Both the position numbers and the translations under genes were made by a program. The notes beneath the pieces were generated by a model. The model was not told the DNA's origin and did not search any database. It saw only the letters and a list, made by a program, of their open reading frames with translations. Shown piece by piece: positions 23,536 through 31,411 of a stretch of 64,000 bases of DNA. Each line of letters begins with the position of its first letter. The stretch's first letter is position 1. Source of the DNA: Macropodus opercularis (taxonomy: Eukaryota > Chordata > Actinopteri > Anabantiformes > Osphronemidae); contig CM061098.1 of NCBI GenBank assembly GCA_030770545.1, positions 18,132,001-18,196,000 of the forward strand, written 5' to 3'.

Positions 23536-26232
23536 TTACAGCTGGCTCATTGCAGTTTGTTTCTCAAGAACCTCCAGGTAGTCTGGTTCTGTTTTTAGCT
23601 TCCCAGGGAGCAGAAGCGGGTGCTCGTTGTTTTTGGAAGGGTGATCGGACCCGTAGTACTTCCTGGGTGTCCCGTACAGCACGGTTTTGTTCAACCTGTC
23701 CTGATTGATGACGTGTCGCCGGGCTGTGGCGGCCTCGTAGGGGGGCACAATGCAAGGTCTCTTGGGTAAAGTGCAAAAGTTGTAATTGAAAGGGGGGACG
23801 CCTGCAGCTGTGGGAAGCTCCTTGTTCGGCCTCTCCCCAAAGTTTTGATACAGCATCTCCTGAGGCTCCGGGGTGGACAAACCGCACGAGGTCGGTGATT
23901 TATCCATAAAATCCACTGTGCTGATGGTGTAGGCCCCTGGGCTGCGAGTTAAGGCGTCATCCTTCTTTACGTCCAGATTCCCAAAGCTGAGCTCCTTCAG
24001 GTTGCGGTAATATGCCACCTGCTCGCCCTCCTTCTGCAGGTAAATTGGGTTTTGGCACATGGAGCCCACAGGTGGGGGGATGTAGTTATAAACATGGCTT
24101 TCAGAGGTTTTTTCTTGCGTTGGTTCGGGAGTATAGGAGCCATATTGCACTTGGAAGGAGTTGAGATCTAGGTTATTGACACCTGTGGGCACGTGCTCTA
24201 TGCCTTTGCGGCGCTTCAAAACAAAGACAAAGAGACCAGCACCAAAGCAGACTGACAGGATGAAAACCACAAGAAGGCCAAGGATCAGAACTGAAAGAGG
24301 AACCTCGGGGTGTAACTCGGGAGGGTGCAGTTTGGATTCAGTGGGGCTGACAGAGCTAAAGGAAGAAGAAGGAGCTGAAGATGAGGAGGAGGATGATACA
24401 GACGGGGTGGCGGCTGCAGTGCCAGGGCTTATTAACGTAGGGGCTTTCGTAGGGGGGGCATGTTGTGGTGGGGGCTCCTCGCTAGGCTCAGGGCAGATGG
24501 CCTCGTTGCGAAGCGAGCGCAGCAGGCGCCCGGCGTGTTTGGACGGTGAGTCGCAGGTGATTTCGTTAACCACCACGCTGGTGCTAGACAGCTCCATCCA
24601 GTTTTTTAATGCCACAATGTCACATGTACAGTCCCAAGGGTTCTCCTGCAAGTCGATCTGGATGAACGCCGAAAGCTGGTCTAGGACGCCTTTGACAGGA
24701 AGGTAGGAGAAGTGATTATTCCGCAGATTTAGCCTCGTTAGCATGGTTCCCCCAAAAACGTTGTCAGGGAGAGCTCTCAGCAGATTGTTGTTGAGAAACA
24801 GCAGCTGGAGGTTGTGCAGAGAGTTGAATGTCTGTGGTAAAATGTCTTTGATTATGTTATATTCCAAATACAGATACTGGAGTGACTGCAGACCAGCAAA
24901 GAGTGACTGAGAGAGCGACTCGATGTAATTCCCGTTCAGATAGAGACGTCGGAGGTTGGTCAGATTCTCAAACGCACCTTCCTGAATCACTGCGATTCTG
25001 TTATTCCCTAAATGCAGCAACTCCAATGAGCTGTACTCAGTCAGATCAATTCTGTAAATCACTTGCAAGTAGTTACCGGTCAGGTGGAGTTTCTTTGGGT
25101 AGGATGGCTTGGGGTTGAGCTCACTGACGTTATGCAACTTCCGCTCTTGGCAGTTGATGTTCAGTCCGCTGTCGGGGTTTTGTGACGTGCACACACACAC
25201 GCTGGGACACAACATGGGCACAGGGGAGCGAGTCTGGTAAACCATAATGGGCCCGAAGACATTTTTGTCCTTCATGATGCGAGGAGTGGGCCTGTAGCGC
25301 ATTTTGGGCGGGCGAGAAGCCTTAGGGGCACGAGTGGGGGTCAGCATGCCAGGGTGGTAGGTCGGGGGCAGGGCCCCCTGAAAGTGAGACTCAGAGGCTG
25401 GGTGAACGCGCTCACCAGCGTTCCTGCGCGGACACAGGTCTTGTTTTATGAGCTGGGTGATGTCTTTACCGTGAAGCCTGAACGGCGTCTCGCACACGAT
25501 GTCTCCCACAAACACAGAAATTGTGTCCAACCAGGATTTTAGAGGAATCAGATCACAGGTGCAATTCCACGGGTTCTCCTCCAGCTGGATCTCCATGATG
25601 CCGCCTATGTGCTCCAGAACCCCGGCAAACGGCAGCATCTTGAGTCGGTTGCCACGTAAATCCAAGTGGGTGAGGAGCACAAAGCGGAAAATATTAGGAG
25701 GCAAAGACAACAGCAAGTTGTCATTGAGGATTAACACTTTGAGCTTATTCAGCTTACTGAAAGCGCCCGGCTCTATGGCGCTGATATAATTGTAGTCAGC
25801 TTGTAAATACTCCAAACTCTCAAGCCCCGCGAAAGTGTCCTCTTTAATTACCTCCAGGTTGTTGTTATTCAAGTGGAGGCGCTTCAGGAAACGGATCCCG
25901 TTAAAAGCACCCGTTCTGATCTCCTGTAAGCCATTATTCCCCAGATGAAGCGAGGTGACATTGCCATAATTGACAAACTCATTGGCGCTGAGCCGTGAAA
26001 GGAAGTTTCCATTTAGAAAAAGCTGGGAGATCTTATTTGGGGGCACCTGGAACTGACTGACGGTGGTAAATCCCTTGTTCTCACAGTTGATGTTCAGTAT
26101 GTTCTCCCGCTCCTCGCAGGCGCAGCGGGTCTTGCAGATGTCTTTGGAGGCTGAAGTTTTGCGGCTCTCCGTTTCGGATGGTGACAGGCTGGTGACCGTG
26201 AGGACGCTCAGTAAGAGGACGCCGCTCAGCAT
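23536..26232 (-). CDS. slitrk2: SLITRK2, SLIT and NTRK-like family member 2 (synaptic LRR transmembrane protein)
   Basis: This is an intact 898-residue single-exon ORF. SLITRK2 is a postsynaptic type I membrane protein; SLITRK ectodomains bind presynaptic receptor phosphatases of the LAR/PTP-delta/sigma group and promote synapse formation. Visible in order: signal peptide (1-20), first cysteine-rich LRR N-cap (33-50), a first block of leucine-rich repeats (66-210), first LRR C-cap with NPWNCTCD (220-227), linker (270-338), second N-cap (342-361), second LRR block (380-525), second C-cap with NPWDCTCD (531-538), a Pro/Ser-rich stalk (582-640), one membrane helix (644-670), the KRRKG stop-transfer (673-677) and a cytoplasmic tail ending in the family's Trk-like EPDYLEVLEKQT. 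Among paralogues the start MLSG, the ADYNYISAIE segment and the tail fit SLITRK2 best. It is about 50 residues longer than mammalian SLITRK2 (about 845), mostly in the stalk. The ATG has A at -3 and directly precedes the signal peptide. No other coding exon is needed, as is usual for SLITRKs. Confidence 0.97.
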   Translation of the reverse strand: MLSGVLLLSVLTVTSLSPSETESRKTSASKDICKTRCACEERENILNINCENKGFTTVSQFQVPPNKISQLFLNGNFLSRLSANEFVNYGNVTSLHLGNNGLQEIRTGAFNGIRFLKRLHLNNNNLEVIKEDTFAGLESLEYLQADYNYISAIEPGAFSKLNKLKVLILNDNLLLSLPPNIFRFVLLTHLDLRGNRLKMLPFAGVLEHIGGIMEIQLEENPWNCTCDLIPLKSWLDTISVFVGDIVCETPFRLHGKDITQLIKQDLCPRRNAGERVHPASESHFQGALPPTYHPGMLTPTRAPKASRPPKMRYRPTPRIMKDKNVFGPIMVYQTRSPVPMLCPSVCVCTSQNPDSGLNINCQERKLHNVSELNPKPSYPKKLHLTGNYLQVIYRIDLTEYSSLELLHLGNNRIAVIQEGAFENLTNLRRLYLNGNYIESLSQSLFAGLQSLQYLYLEYNIIKDILPQTFNSLHNLQLLFLNNNLLRALPDNVFGGTMLTRLNLRNNHFSYLPVKGVLDQLSAFIQIDLQENPWDCTCDIVALKNWMELSSTSVVVNEITCDSPSKHAGRLLRSLRNEAICPEPSEEPPPQHAPPTKAPTLISPGTAAATPSVSSSSSSSAPSSSFSSVSPTESKLHPPELHPEVPLSVLILGLLVVFILSVCFGAGLFVFVLKRRKGIEHVPTGVNNLDLNSFQVQYGSYTPEPTQEKTSESHVYNYIPPPVGSMCQNPIYLQKEGEQVAYYRNLKELSFGNLDVKKDDALTRSPGAYTISTVDFMDKSPTSCGLSTPEPQEMLYQNFGERPNKELPTAAGVPPFNYNFCTLPKRPCIVPPYEAATARRHVINQDRLNKTVLYGTPRKYYGSDHPSKNNEHPLLLPGKLKTEPDYLEVLEKQTAMSQL
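24337..24432 (-). repeat. Low-complexity Ser-rich tract inside the SLITRK2 stalk
   Basis: Codons 601-632 encode a Ser/Pro/Ala/Thr run including seven consecutive serines (613-619), from AG/GA-rich trinucleotide-like DNA. It sits between the second LRR C-cap and the membrane helix. Such stretches are usually flexible, O-glycosylated stalks (inference). The repetitive DNA suggests the length may vary between individuals or species. Confidence 0.75.
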
Positions 26233-26292
26233 TTTTACAGCCCAGACAGGTCGCTGAAATATAGATCCAGCATTTAAGTTTGCAGCGGGAGC
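26233..26292 (-). other. slitrk2: SLITRK2 5' UTR, proximal exon part (predicted)
   Basis: On the minus strand a pyrimidine tract followed by CCCCAG ends at 26293. This makes 26292 the likely first base of the exon carrying the whole SLITRK2 ORF. The 60-nt leader contains one upstream ATG (26271-26273) opening a 12-codon reading frame that ends just before the main start. The boundary is inferred from the splice consensus only. SLITRK2 in other vertebrates also has non-coding upstream exons. Confidence 0.45.
26235..26273 (-). promoter_or_regulatory. Upstream ORF abutting the SLITRK2 start codon
   Basis: A 12-residue reading frame (MLDLYFSDLSGL) starts at the complement of 26273. Its TAA (26235-26237) is separated from the SLITRK2 ATG by only two nucleotides. 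The geometry is seen directly; a role in damping or re-initiating translation is inference. It is retained whether or not the predicted 5' UTR intron is spliced. Confidence 0.45.
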
Positions 26293-26689
26293 CTGGGGTG
26301 GGAAGAAAGAAAATCTGGGACTGAGTTCTCAGCGCAAAAAAGGGGGGAAGCGGAGCTCGAGGCGCTCACCAGCACATATAGACTCACGCACACACGCACA
26401 CGGACGCACTGAAACCAGGCGCATCGCCGCTATTTGGTGTTAAAATGCGATCGTGACGCACAGGAGATGAGCAATTTTTTTCCCGCTGACCTTCAGAGGA
26501 ATAAGAAAAAATAATTAAAAATAAAAGGAAATAAAACTCCAAGCCTAAAATCAATCCATGCAAAGCAAAAAAGCAAAACCACCGCGAATGAGCGGGATCC
26601 TGTGTGGTGGAGGGACTTGGCACATTGTCAGAGACAGACGGGGTCTGAGGGAAGAAAACGCCGCTGACTGCAGCCGCTTCTTTCCTTAC
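26293..26689 (-). other. slitrk2: Predicted SLITRK2 5' UTR intron
   Basis: On the minus strand a good donor (GTAAGG) begins at 26689 and a pyrimidine-rich acceptor ending CCCCAG finishes at 26293, giving a 397-nt intron wholly within the 5' UTR. Both sites match the consensus well. Without transcript data the leader could instead be continuous, or use a more distant exon. Confidence 0.4.
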
Positions 26690-26960
26690 CGAGAGCGCCG
26701 TTTATTTCGTGGCTGCACGCAGATCACCGGCAGCCGCAGCCAAACATTCACAGAGAGACACCGGCTGCGAAACGTTCCCCGTCTTCCCATCGACGCAGAA
26801 AAGGCTCTTCATTTTAGCCCAGGTAGGAGAAAAAGACACACTTTGAAAAATCCAAGAACAATGCGCAAAGACGCACCATGGCGCACGGAAGGCTCCTTAG
26901 TGCCTTCTGCAAAATAAACAAGAGGGCTTGAAGTGGGGACTGTAGAGTGGAAGAGGAAAG
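26690..26960 (-). other. slitrk2: Predicted SLITRK2 5' UTR exon 1 with two stacked upstream ORFs
   Basis: This GC- and CpG-richer segment lies between the TATA-like motif and the predicted donor. On the minus strand it contains a 21-residue ORF (26814-26879) in a strong Kozak context (G at -3 and +4). A 36-residue ORF (26702-26812) follows, whose ATG begins 1 nt after the first ORF's stop. The exon start is inferred from the TATA position and is uncertain by tens of bases. Confidence 0.35.
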
Positions 26961-26988
26961 GCAAAAAGCAGAGACACAGCGAGGTGAG

Positions 26989-26995
26989 ATATATA
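26989..26995 (-). promoter_or_regulatory. TATA-like element, candidate SLITRK2 core promoter
   Basis: The minus strand reads AATATATAT here, upstream of a CpG-rich leader and directly after the AT-poor region near the repeat tract. A start site roughly 25-35 nt downstream (about 26960) would fit. This is motif evidence only; broad CpG-type initiation across 26,600-27,080 is an alternative. Confidence 0.3.
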
Positions 26996-27100
26996 TTCCA
27001 GGAGCTGAGGCATAACTGCTCCCTGAGCCGTCGCTCCTCTTCCTCCTCCGCTCTGCACACTGAGAGCAGCGCGGAGCGTCTGCTGCTGCCTGACTGCGCT

Positions 27101-27130
27101 TGTGTGTGCGCGCGCGCGTGTGTGTGTGTG

Positions 27131-27162
<32 letters not shown>
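27101..27162. repeat. Alternating (TG)n/(CG)n tract, Z-DNA-type, upstream of SLITRK2
   Basis: There are 62 bp of uninterrupted purine-pyrimidine alternation: TG repeats with an internal (CG)5 core and one further CG step. The tract lies about 110-170 bp upstream of the TATA-like motif on the gene's side. It is followed by a GA-rich stretch (27170-27190). Confidence 0.95.
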
Positions 27163-27169
27163 ACTGGGG

Positions 27170-28885
27170 TAGAGAGAGAAAGAGAGAGCGATGAGCCCAG
27201 GGGCTGTTACGTCACCGGTACAGTCAACACACACACACACGCGGTGTTTTTCCGTTCTTGTGCAAAAGTTTTAATAATTATTCACATGTTGTACAAATGT
27301 GCTGGCAAAAAATGGCCCAACGTTTTCATTTCATCTGACTTTAGTTGACAGGGACAGAAAGTCTAGAAACCCCAAAAGTTCAGCGGCCGTTGGTTCGGTT
27401 CAGCTGCTGCGTGTAAATGTCTAATGTGAGACTTTTCCCAGGATTCCAGCGTATTATCGTGTCTAACAGGCTTAATTTAGCGTCGGCGCAGACACAAACC
27501 AGAGCAGAGATGCGACATTAGCCTGTAAAGGCTCTGTTCGCAGCTACGCAGCAGATGTTGCTCCACACCGGTGCCCAGCTTCTCTCTGGTTGCGTTGCTC
27601 TCACCCGCTTGGCCACTAGGAGGCAGTAAAGGCTTCCTTTCAGTCCCCCCACGTCCCTTCACGTCTTCAGTCGCTGCAGTATTCACATACTGTTCTCACG
27701 TCAGCTAATAGACGTGCAGCTATTATCAGACACCAACAGAGCAAACAACAAATGGTTTGAAATAATGGAGCAGTTTCTCATACTGAGCTCAACAGTGGCA
27801 CAAAGTCATGTACAACCACGAATCCACTACAAGAGACTCATATGTATCATTTCATTCACTCAGCTTGACCATGTGTGATGGAAATAAAAACATCTCCTCA
27901 AATAGAAAACAACACAAATAACGTAATAATATTAAAGTCATCATCACGATCAATGATGCATCGTTTGTTGCATTAGTGTTTTAAACTACCTACAATTAGT
28001 CTTACAGCAGCGTAACTATAATTCAAACACACGGTGTATATCATATGACTGACAGCGATATCTATAAATATGGAAAACATAAATACTATCTCATCAGAAA
28101 TTGCTTTCACTTGCTGAAAGGTTTGTCTTTACTGGCCGACGCGCTGGACATTTGCGTGCAGTCAGGATAAGCATGGATTCATCGTTCTGCATCAAGTACA
28201 AGTTGGCTTTTAAGCTCTTGGGAAATTCGTGCCTCCGCTAGATGTCCTGTTCTCAAGTGTTTGTTATTGGCATCACACAGCTCTCAGTCCTGGAGAGAAG
28301 CTCACACTGTGTTGTTTGTCTGAAAAGCACTGACTTTATCTCCCAGAAGGGGCAGCCTGTAAACAGGGCTGCTCGGGCTAATGTAATGTAATTGCTTCTT
28401 GCACATTTTTGCATAAAAATTGAAAAAATGCCCCGATAAGCTGTTTATAGACAGAGCAACAGAAGTGAAGGTAGCTGGGCGTTGAAAATATCAGGTGATT
28501 TCTCCTGGTGTTTGTGTCGGTACATTTCTCCGTCATGCTGTGACGTAAGACCAGGCAACAGTCCTGAGACGACCTTCGGCTGCATAATGCCCAGAGCTGT
28601 TGCCTAATGGAACTAAGAGCATCACAAACCTGGTTTGTGGAGGACTACATGAACTCTACTCTATGAGTCAGTGCAAATAAGCAATGGCACAGGTGACACG
28701 AAGCCTGTGGAGGAATCATACAGCAGCACAGCAGCTGCTGTCAGTCCTGACTCCAGGTCCCTGAATCACGGCAGCTTGACTGAGGCTTGACAACAGGCTC
28801 TGACATCACAGCAGCGTCGAGACACCAAGGTGAGAATGCGTTTCTGCACATCGAGGTTTGCTGAGGCCAGTCTGGCTATCAAAGC
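27170..28885. other. SLITRK2 upstream intergenic DNA
   Basis: No coding sequence recognised. The first few hundred bases upstream of the (TG/CG) tract presumably hold promoter-proximal regulation. AT content rises after about 27,700. Confidence 0.4.
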
Positions 28886-28925
28886 TTGTGGTCTCTGCAC
28901 AAGCACTGATTCACTCCAAGGCCAG

Positions 28926-29066
28926 TTTAATGTTCCCTGTGCTGTGAAGACAAGGGTTGCAAACCATGTGAGCTTTGTAGACAATTGGAGCAGTTTTTGG
29001 GGAGAACCTGGGCTGATTAGAAGAGACGGCGTCCATCCCACCTTGGATGGAGTCTCTGCTCTCTAG
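28926..29066 (+). pseudogene. LINE ORF1 remnant, SGNH-esterase C-terminal block
   Basis: The translation shows FVDNWSSFWG followed by RRDGVHPT. The DGVHP segment corresponds to the last catalytic block (DxxH) of the SGNH-hydrolase domain known from ORF1 of fish L2 elements. The N-terminal blocks with the catalytic serine are absent, so this is a fragment. Confidence 0.65.
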
Positions 29067-29217
29067 TAACATGGCCAAGTTGATTAGACAACCATGACCC
29101 AGAGTGGAGCCAGGACGCACAGTCACAGTCTGACAGACTCTCTGCAGACTCTCAGCCGCCACCACCTCGTAGCTGTAACACTCCCATCGAGACTGTGTCT
29201 GCTCCCCGACCACCTAA

Positions 29218-30330
29218 ATTATATAAATCACAAATAAATAAAAGAGGAGAGATTCACAGGAATCTAATAAACATCAAGACAGAACAAAGTAACAACAGAA
29301 GAATTAATTGTGCTCTATTAAACATCAGTTCTCTGTTAATAAATGACTTGATAAGTGACCATCACATAGATTCATTCAGTCTTACTGAAACCTGGCTGCA
29401 GCAGGATGAATACGTTTGTCTGAATGAGTGACTCCAACCAGTCACATCAACCATCATGTTCCTAGAAGTTCAGGTAGAGGTGGAGGAGCAGCAGCATCTA
29501 TAGCTCAGATCTATTAATGACTCCTAGACCTGAACAGCTAGAATTCATTAGAGCCTCACTCTGAGCCTGGAAAACCCAGAAACCAGTTCAACTTTCAACT
29601 TTAGTTGAAGTTCTCATCGTCTACCATCCTCCTGGTCCATATTCAGAGTCCTGCACTGAATGTTTACAGTTTTTATGTGACTTAGTTCTTCCACAGATAA
29701 AGTGATTGTAGTGGGCGACTTCAACATTCAGAAACAGTTGACAGTAACTGTCTCAACACTGCGTTTAAATCACTACTGGACTCTGTTGGTTTTAGTCAGC
29801 ATGTGAATGGACCCACTCACTGTCTTCATCATCCTCTGGATCTGGTCCTGACCCTGTTATCTGACCATTTCTCACTAACTGTTGAATTTACCATAACAGA
29901 CCTGACAACAGTTGAAATAAGTTCTACTACAGCAGATGTTTATCTGACGATGCTGTTGTTAGATTTAAGTAGATGATTCATCATCTTTTGTCTCGTTCCC
30001 TCATAGCTACACAGAGGAGAGCAGTCGTCTGATACATGTCTCCTTTTGTTAATATTATTAGGAAACATTCTATAAATTTTCACTGCTATGCAGATGATAC
30101 CAGAAACAAACCAATTAGTCAAACTTCAAACTTGTTTAAATATAAAATCCTGGACGTCAGATCAAACTGAGGTTATTATAATTGGTGCTAAAAACCACAG
30201 AGACTCATCATTGAATCAGATTGTTTCTCTGGATGACATAACATTAGCTTCAGGTTCTACTGTAGGAACCTTGGTGTCATCTTTGACCCAGTTCTCTCCT
30301 TTACATCCTACATTATAGAATCTCTAAACC
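29218..30330 (+). pseudogene. LINE ORF2 remnant: APE endonuclease and RT active site
   Basis: Endonuclease landmarks appear in order: SLTETWLQ (TETW, 29384-29395, with the catalytic Glu), VVGDFN (GDFN, 29714-29725) and SDHF (29860-29871). After a deletion the RT reappears as HCYADDT, with YADD at 30087-30098, then TEVIIIGAK. Frames change repeatedly and stops intervene. No functional product is expected. Confidence 0.8.
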
Positions 30331-30479
30331 TCCTACTTCCACCTGAGGAATGTTGCTAAAATGAGGAGCATCCTGTCACAGAGTGATGCTGAAACATGAA
30401 TCCCTGCGTTAGTTCCTCCAGGCTGGACGACTGTGTCTCCCTGCTCATAGTTTGAACCAGTGACTCTTTAAAAGCCTCC

Positions 30480-30900
30480 AGTTAATTCAAATGCTGCAGC
30501 CAGAGTCTGACTGGACTCAGGAAGAGACGTCACATTTCTCCTACATTAGCTTCTCTGTCCTGTCAAATCTAGGATAGAATTAAATCCTTCTCCTCACCTA
30601 CAAAGCTCTTCATAATAAAGCTCCATCTTGTCTTAGACCTCATGGCTCCTTCTGCTCCAACAGAACCTTGCTTCTCAGAGCTGGTCTACTGGTGGTTCCT
30701 AGAGTTTCTACCTGTAGAACGGGAGGCAGAGCCTTTAGCTCCAAGCTCCTCTATGTGGAACCAGCTTCCAGTTCAGGTTCTAGCAGCAGACGCCCTCTCT
30801 GCTTTAAAACTAGGCTGAAACCTTCCTTTCTGACAAAGCTGATGGTTCCAGATGGTTCTGGTTTCTCTGACCATCTCTTAGTTCAGCTGCTACAGGCTTA
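30480..30900 (+). pseudogene. LINE ORF2 C-terminal (post-RT) remnant
   Basis: Segments such as GLLVVPRVS, GGRAFSSK and FKTRLKPSFL match the order of motifs expected after the RT thumb in CR1/L2 elements. The stretch includes a 78-codon open run (30668-30901). It is part of the inactive copy B. Confidence 0.7.
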
Positions 30901-31411
30901 GATGCTGGAACCTCCTTCATTCACTGAGCTCCTCTGGTTTTCTATCTATTCCATCCACTAACATGCCTCCATGTCCACATGTGACTAACTTTGTCTCTGT
31001 TCTCTCCTAGTTGTGTTTCTCTCTTTCTGTCTCTCTCTATTCTCATCTCCAGGTATCGTCAGACTCAGAGTCGTGTGTCTCCAGTGTTCAGCTGCTGGTC
31101 CAACCATCCTGCCTGAGTCTGTTGCTGCTTGTTTTGTTGTTGTTTTCTCTCTTCTCTATCACTTCACTCCAACCGGTCAAGGCAGATGTTCTCCCACTGA
31201 TCCTGGGTCTGCTGGAGGTTTCTTCCTCTACAGAGTTTTTCCACTGTTGCTATTAAAATCTACAATTTATTGATTGGCTCCATTCAAAGCTGCTCTATGT
31301 GGGATTTGTTGGGTTTAGTTTTGTCAGGTCTTAAACCTCACTTGTAAAGAGCCTTGAGATAACTGATGTTGTTAATCGGTGCTATATAAACAAAGTTGAA
31401 TTAGAATTAGA

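Larger units (their letters stand above)
28890..31411 (+). mobile_element. L2-clade LINE, largest copy (copy B), internally deleted
   Basis: The order is that of a two-ORF fish L2 element. It shows an ORF1 esterase tail, an APE-type endonuclease, a reverse transcriptase with a YADD box (30087-30098), an RT C-terminal region (30668-30850), and the family 3' region ending GAGATAACTGATGTTGT and an ATTGAA-like tail. The 5' end is missing. Only about 0.19 kb separates the endonuclease from the RT active site, where roughly 0.8-1 kb is normal, so much of the RT has been deleted. Many stops and frameshifts make it inactive. The left boundary is approximate. Confidence 0.85.

Noticed and set aside
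23564..23887. 107-codon minus-strand frame inside SLITRK2
   Set aside because: It is an alternative frame of the SLITRK2 tail with no independent start signal or domain.
24161..24706. 181-codon plus-strand frame antisense to SLITRK2
   Set aside because: It is the mirror of the conserved stalk, LRR and membrane coding region. Its composition follows the opposite strand and it has no domain of its own.
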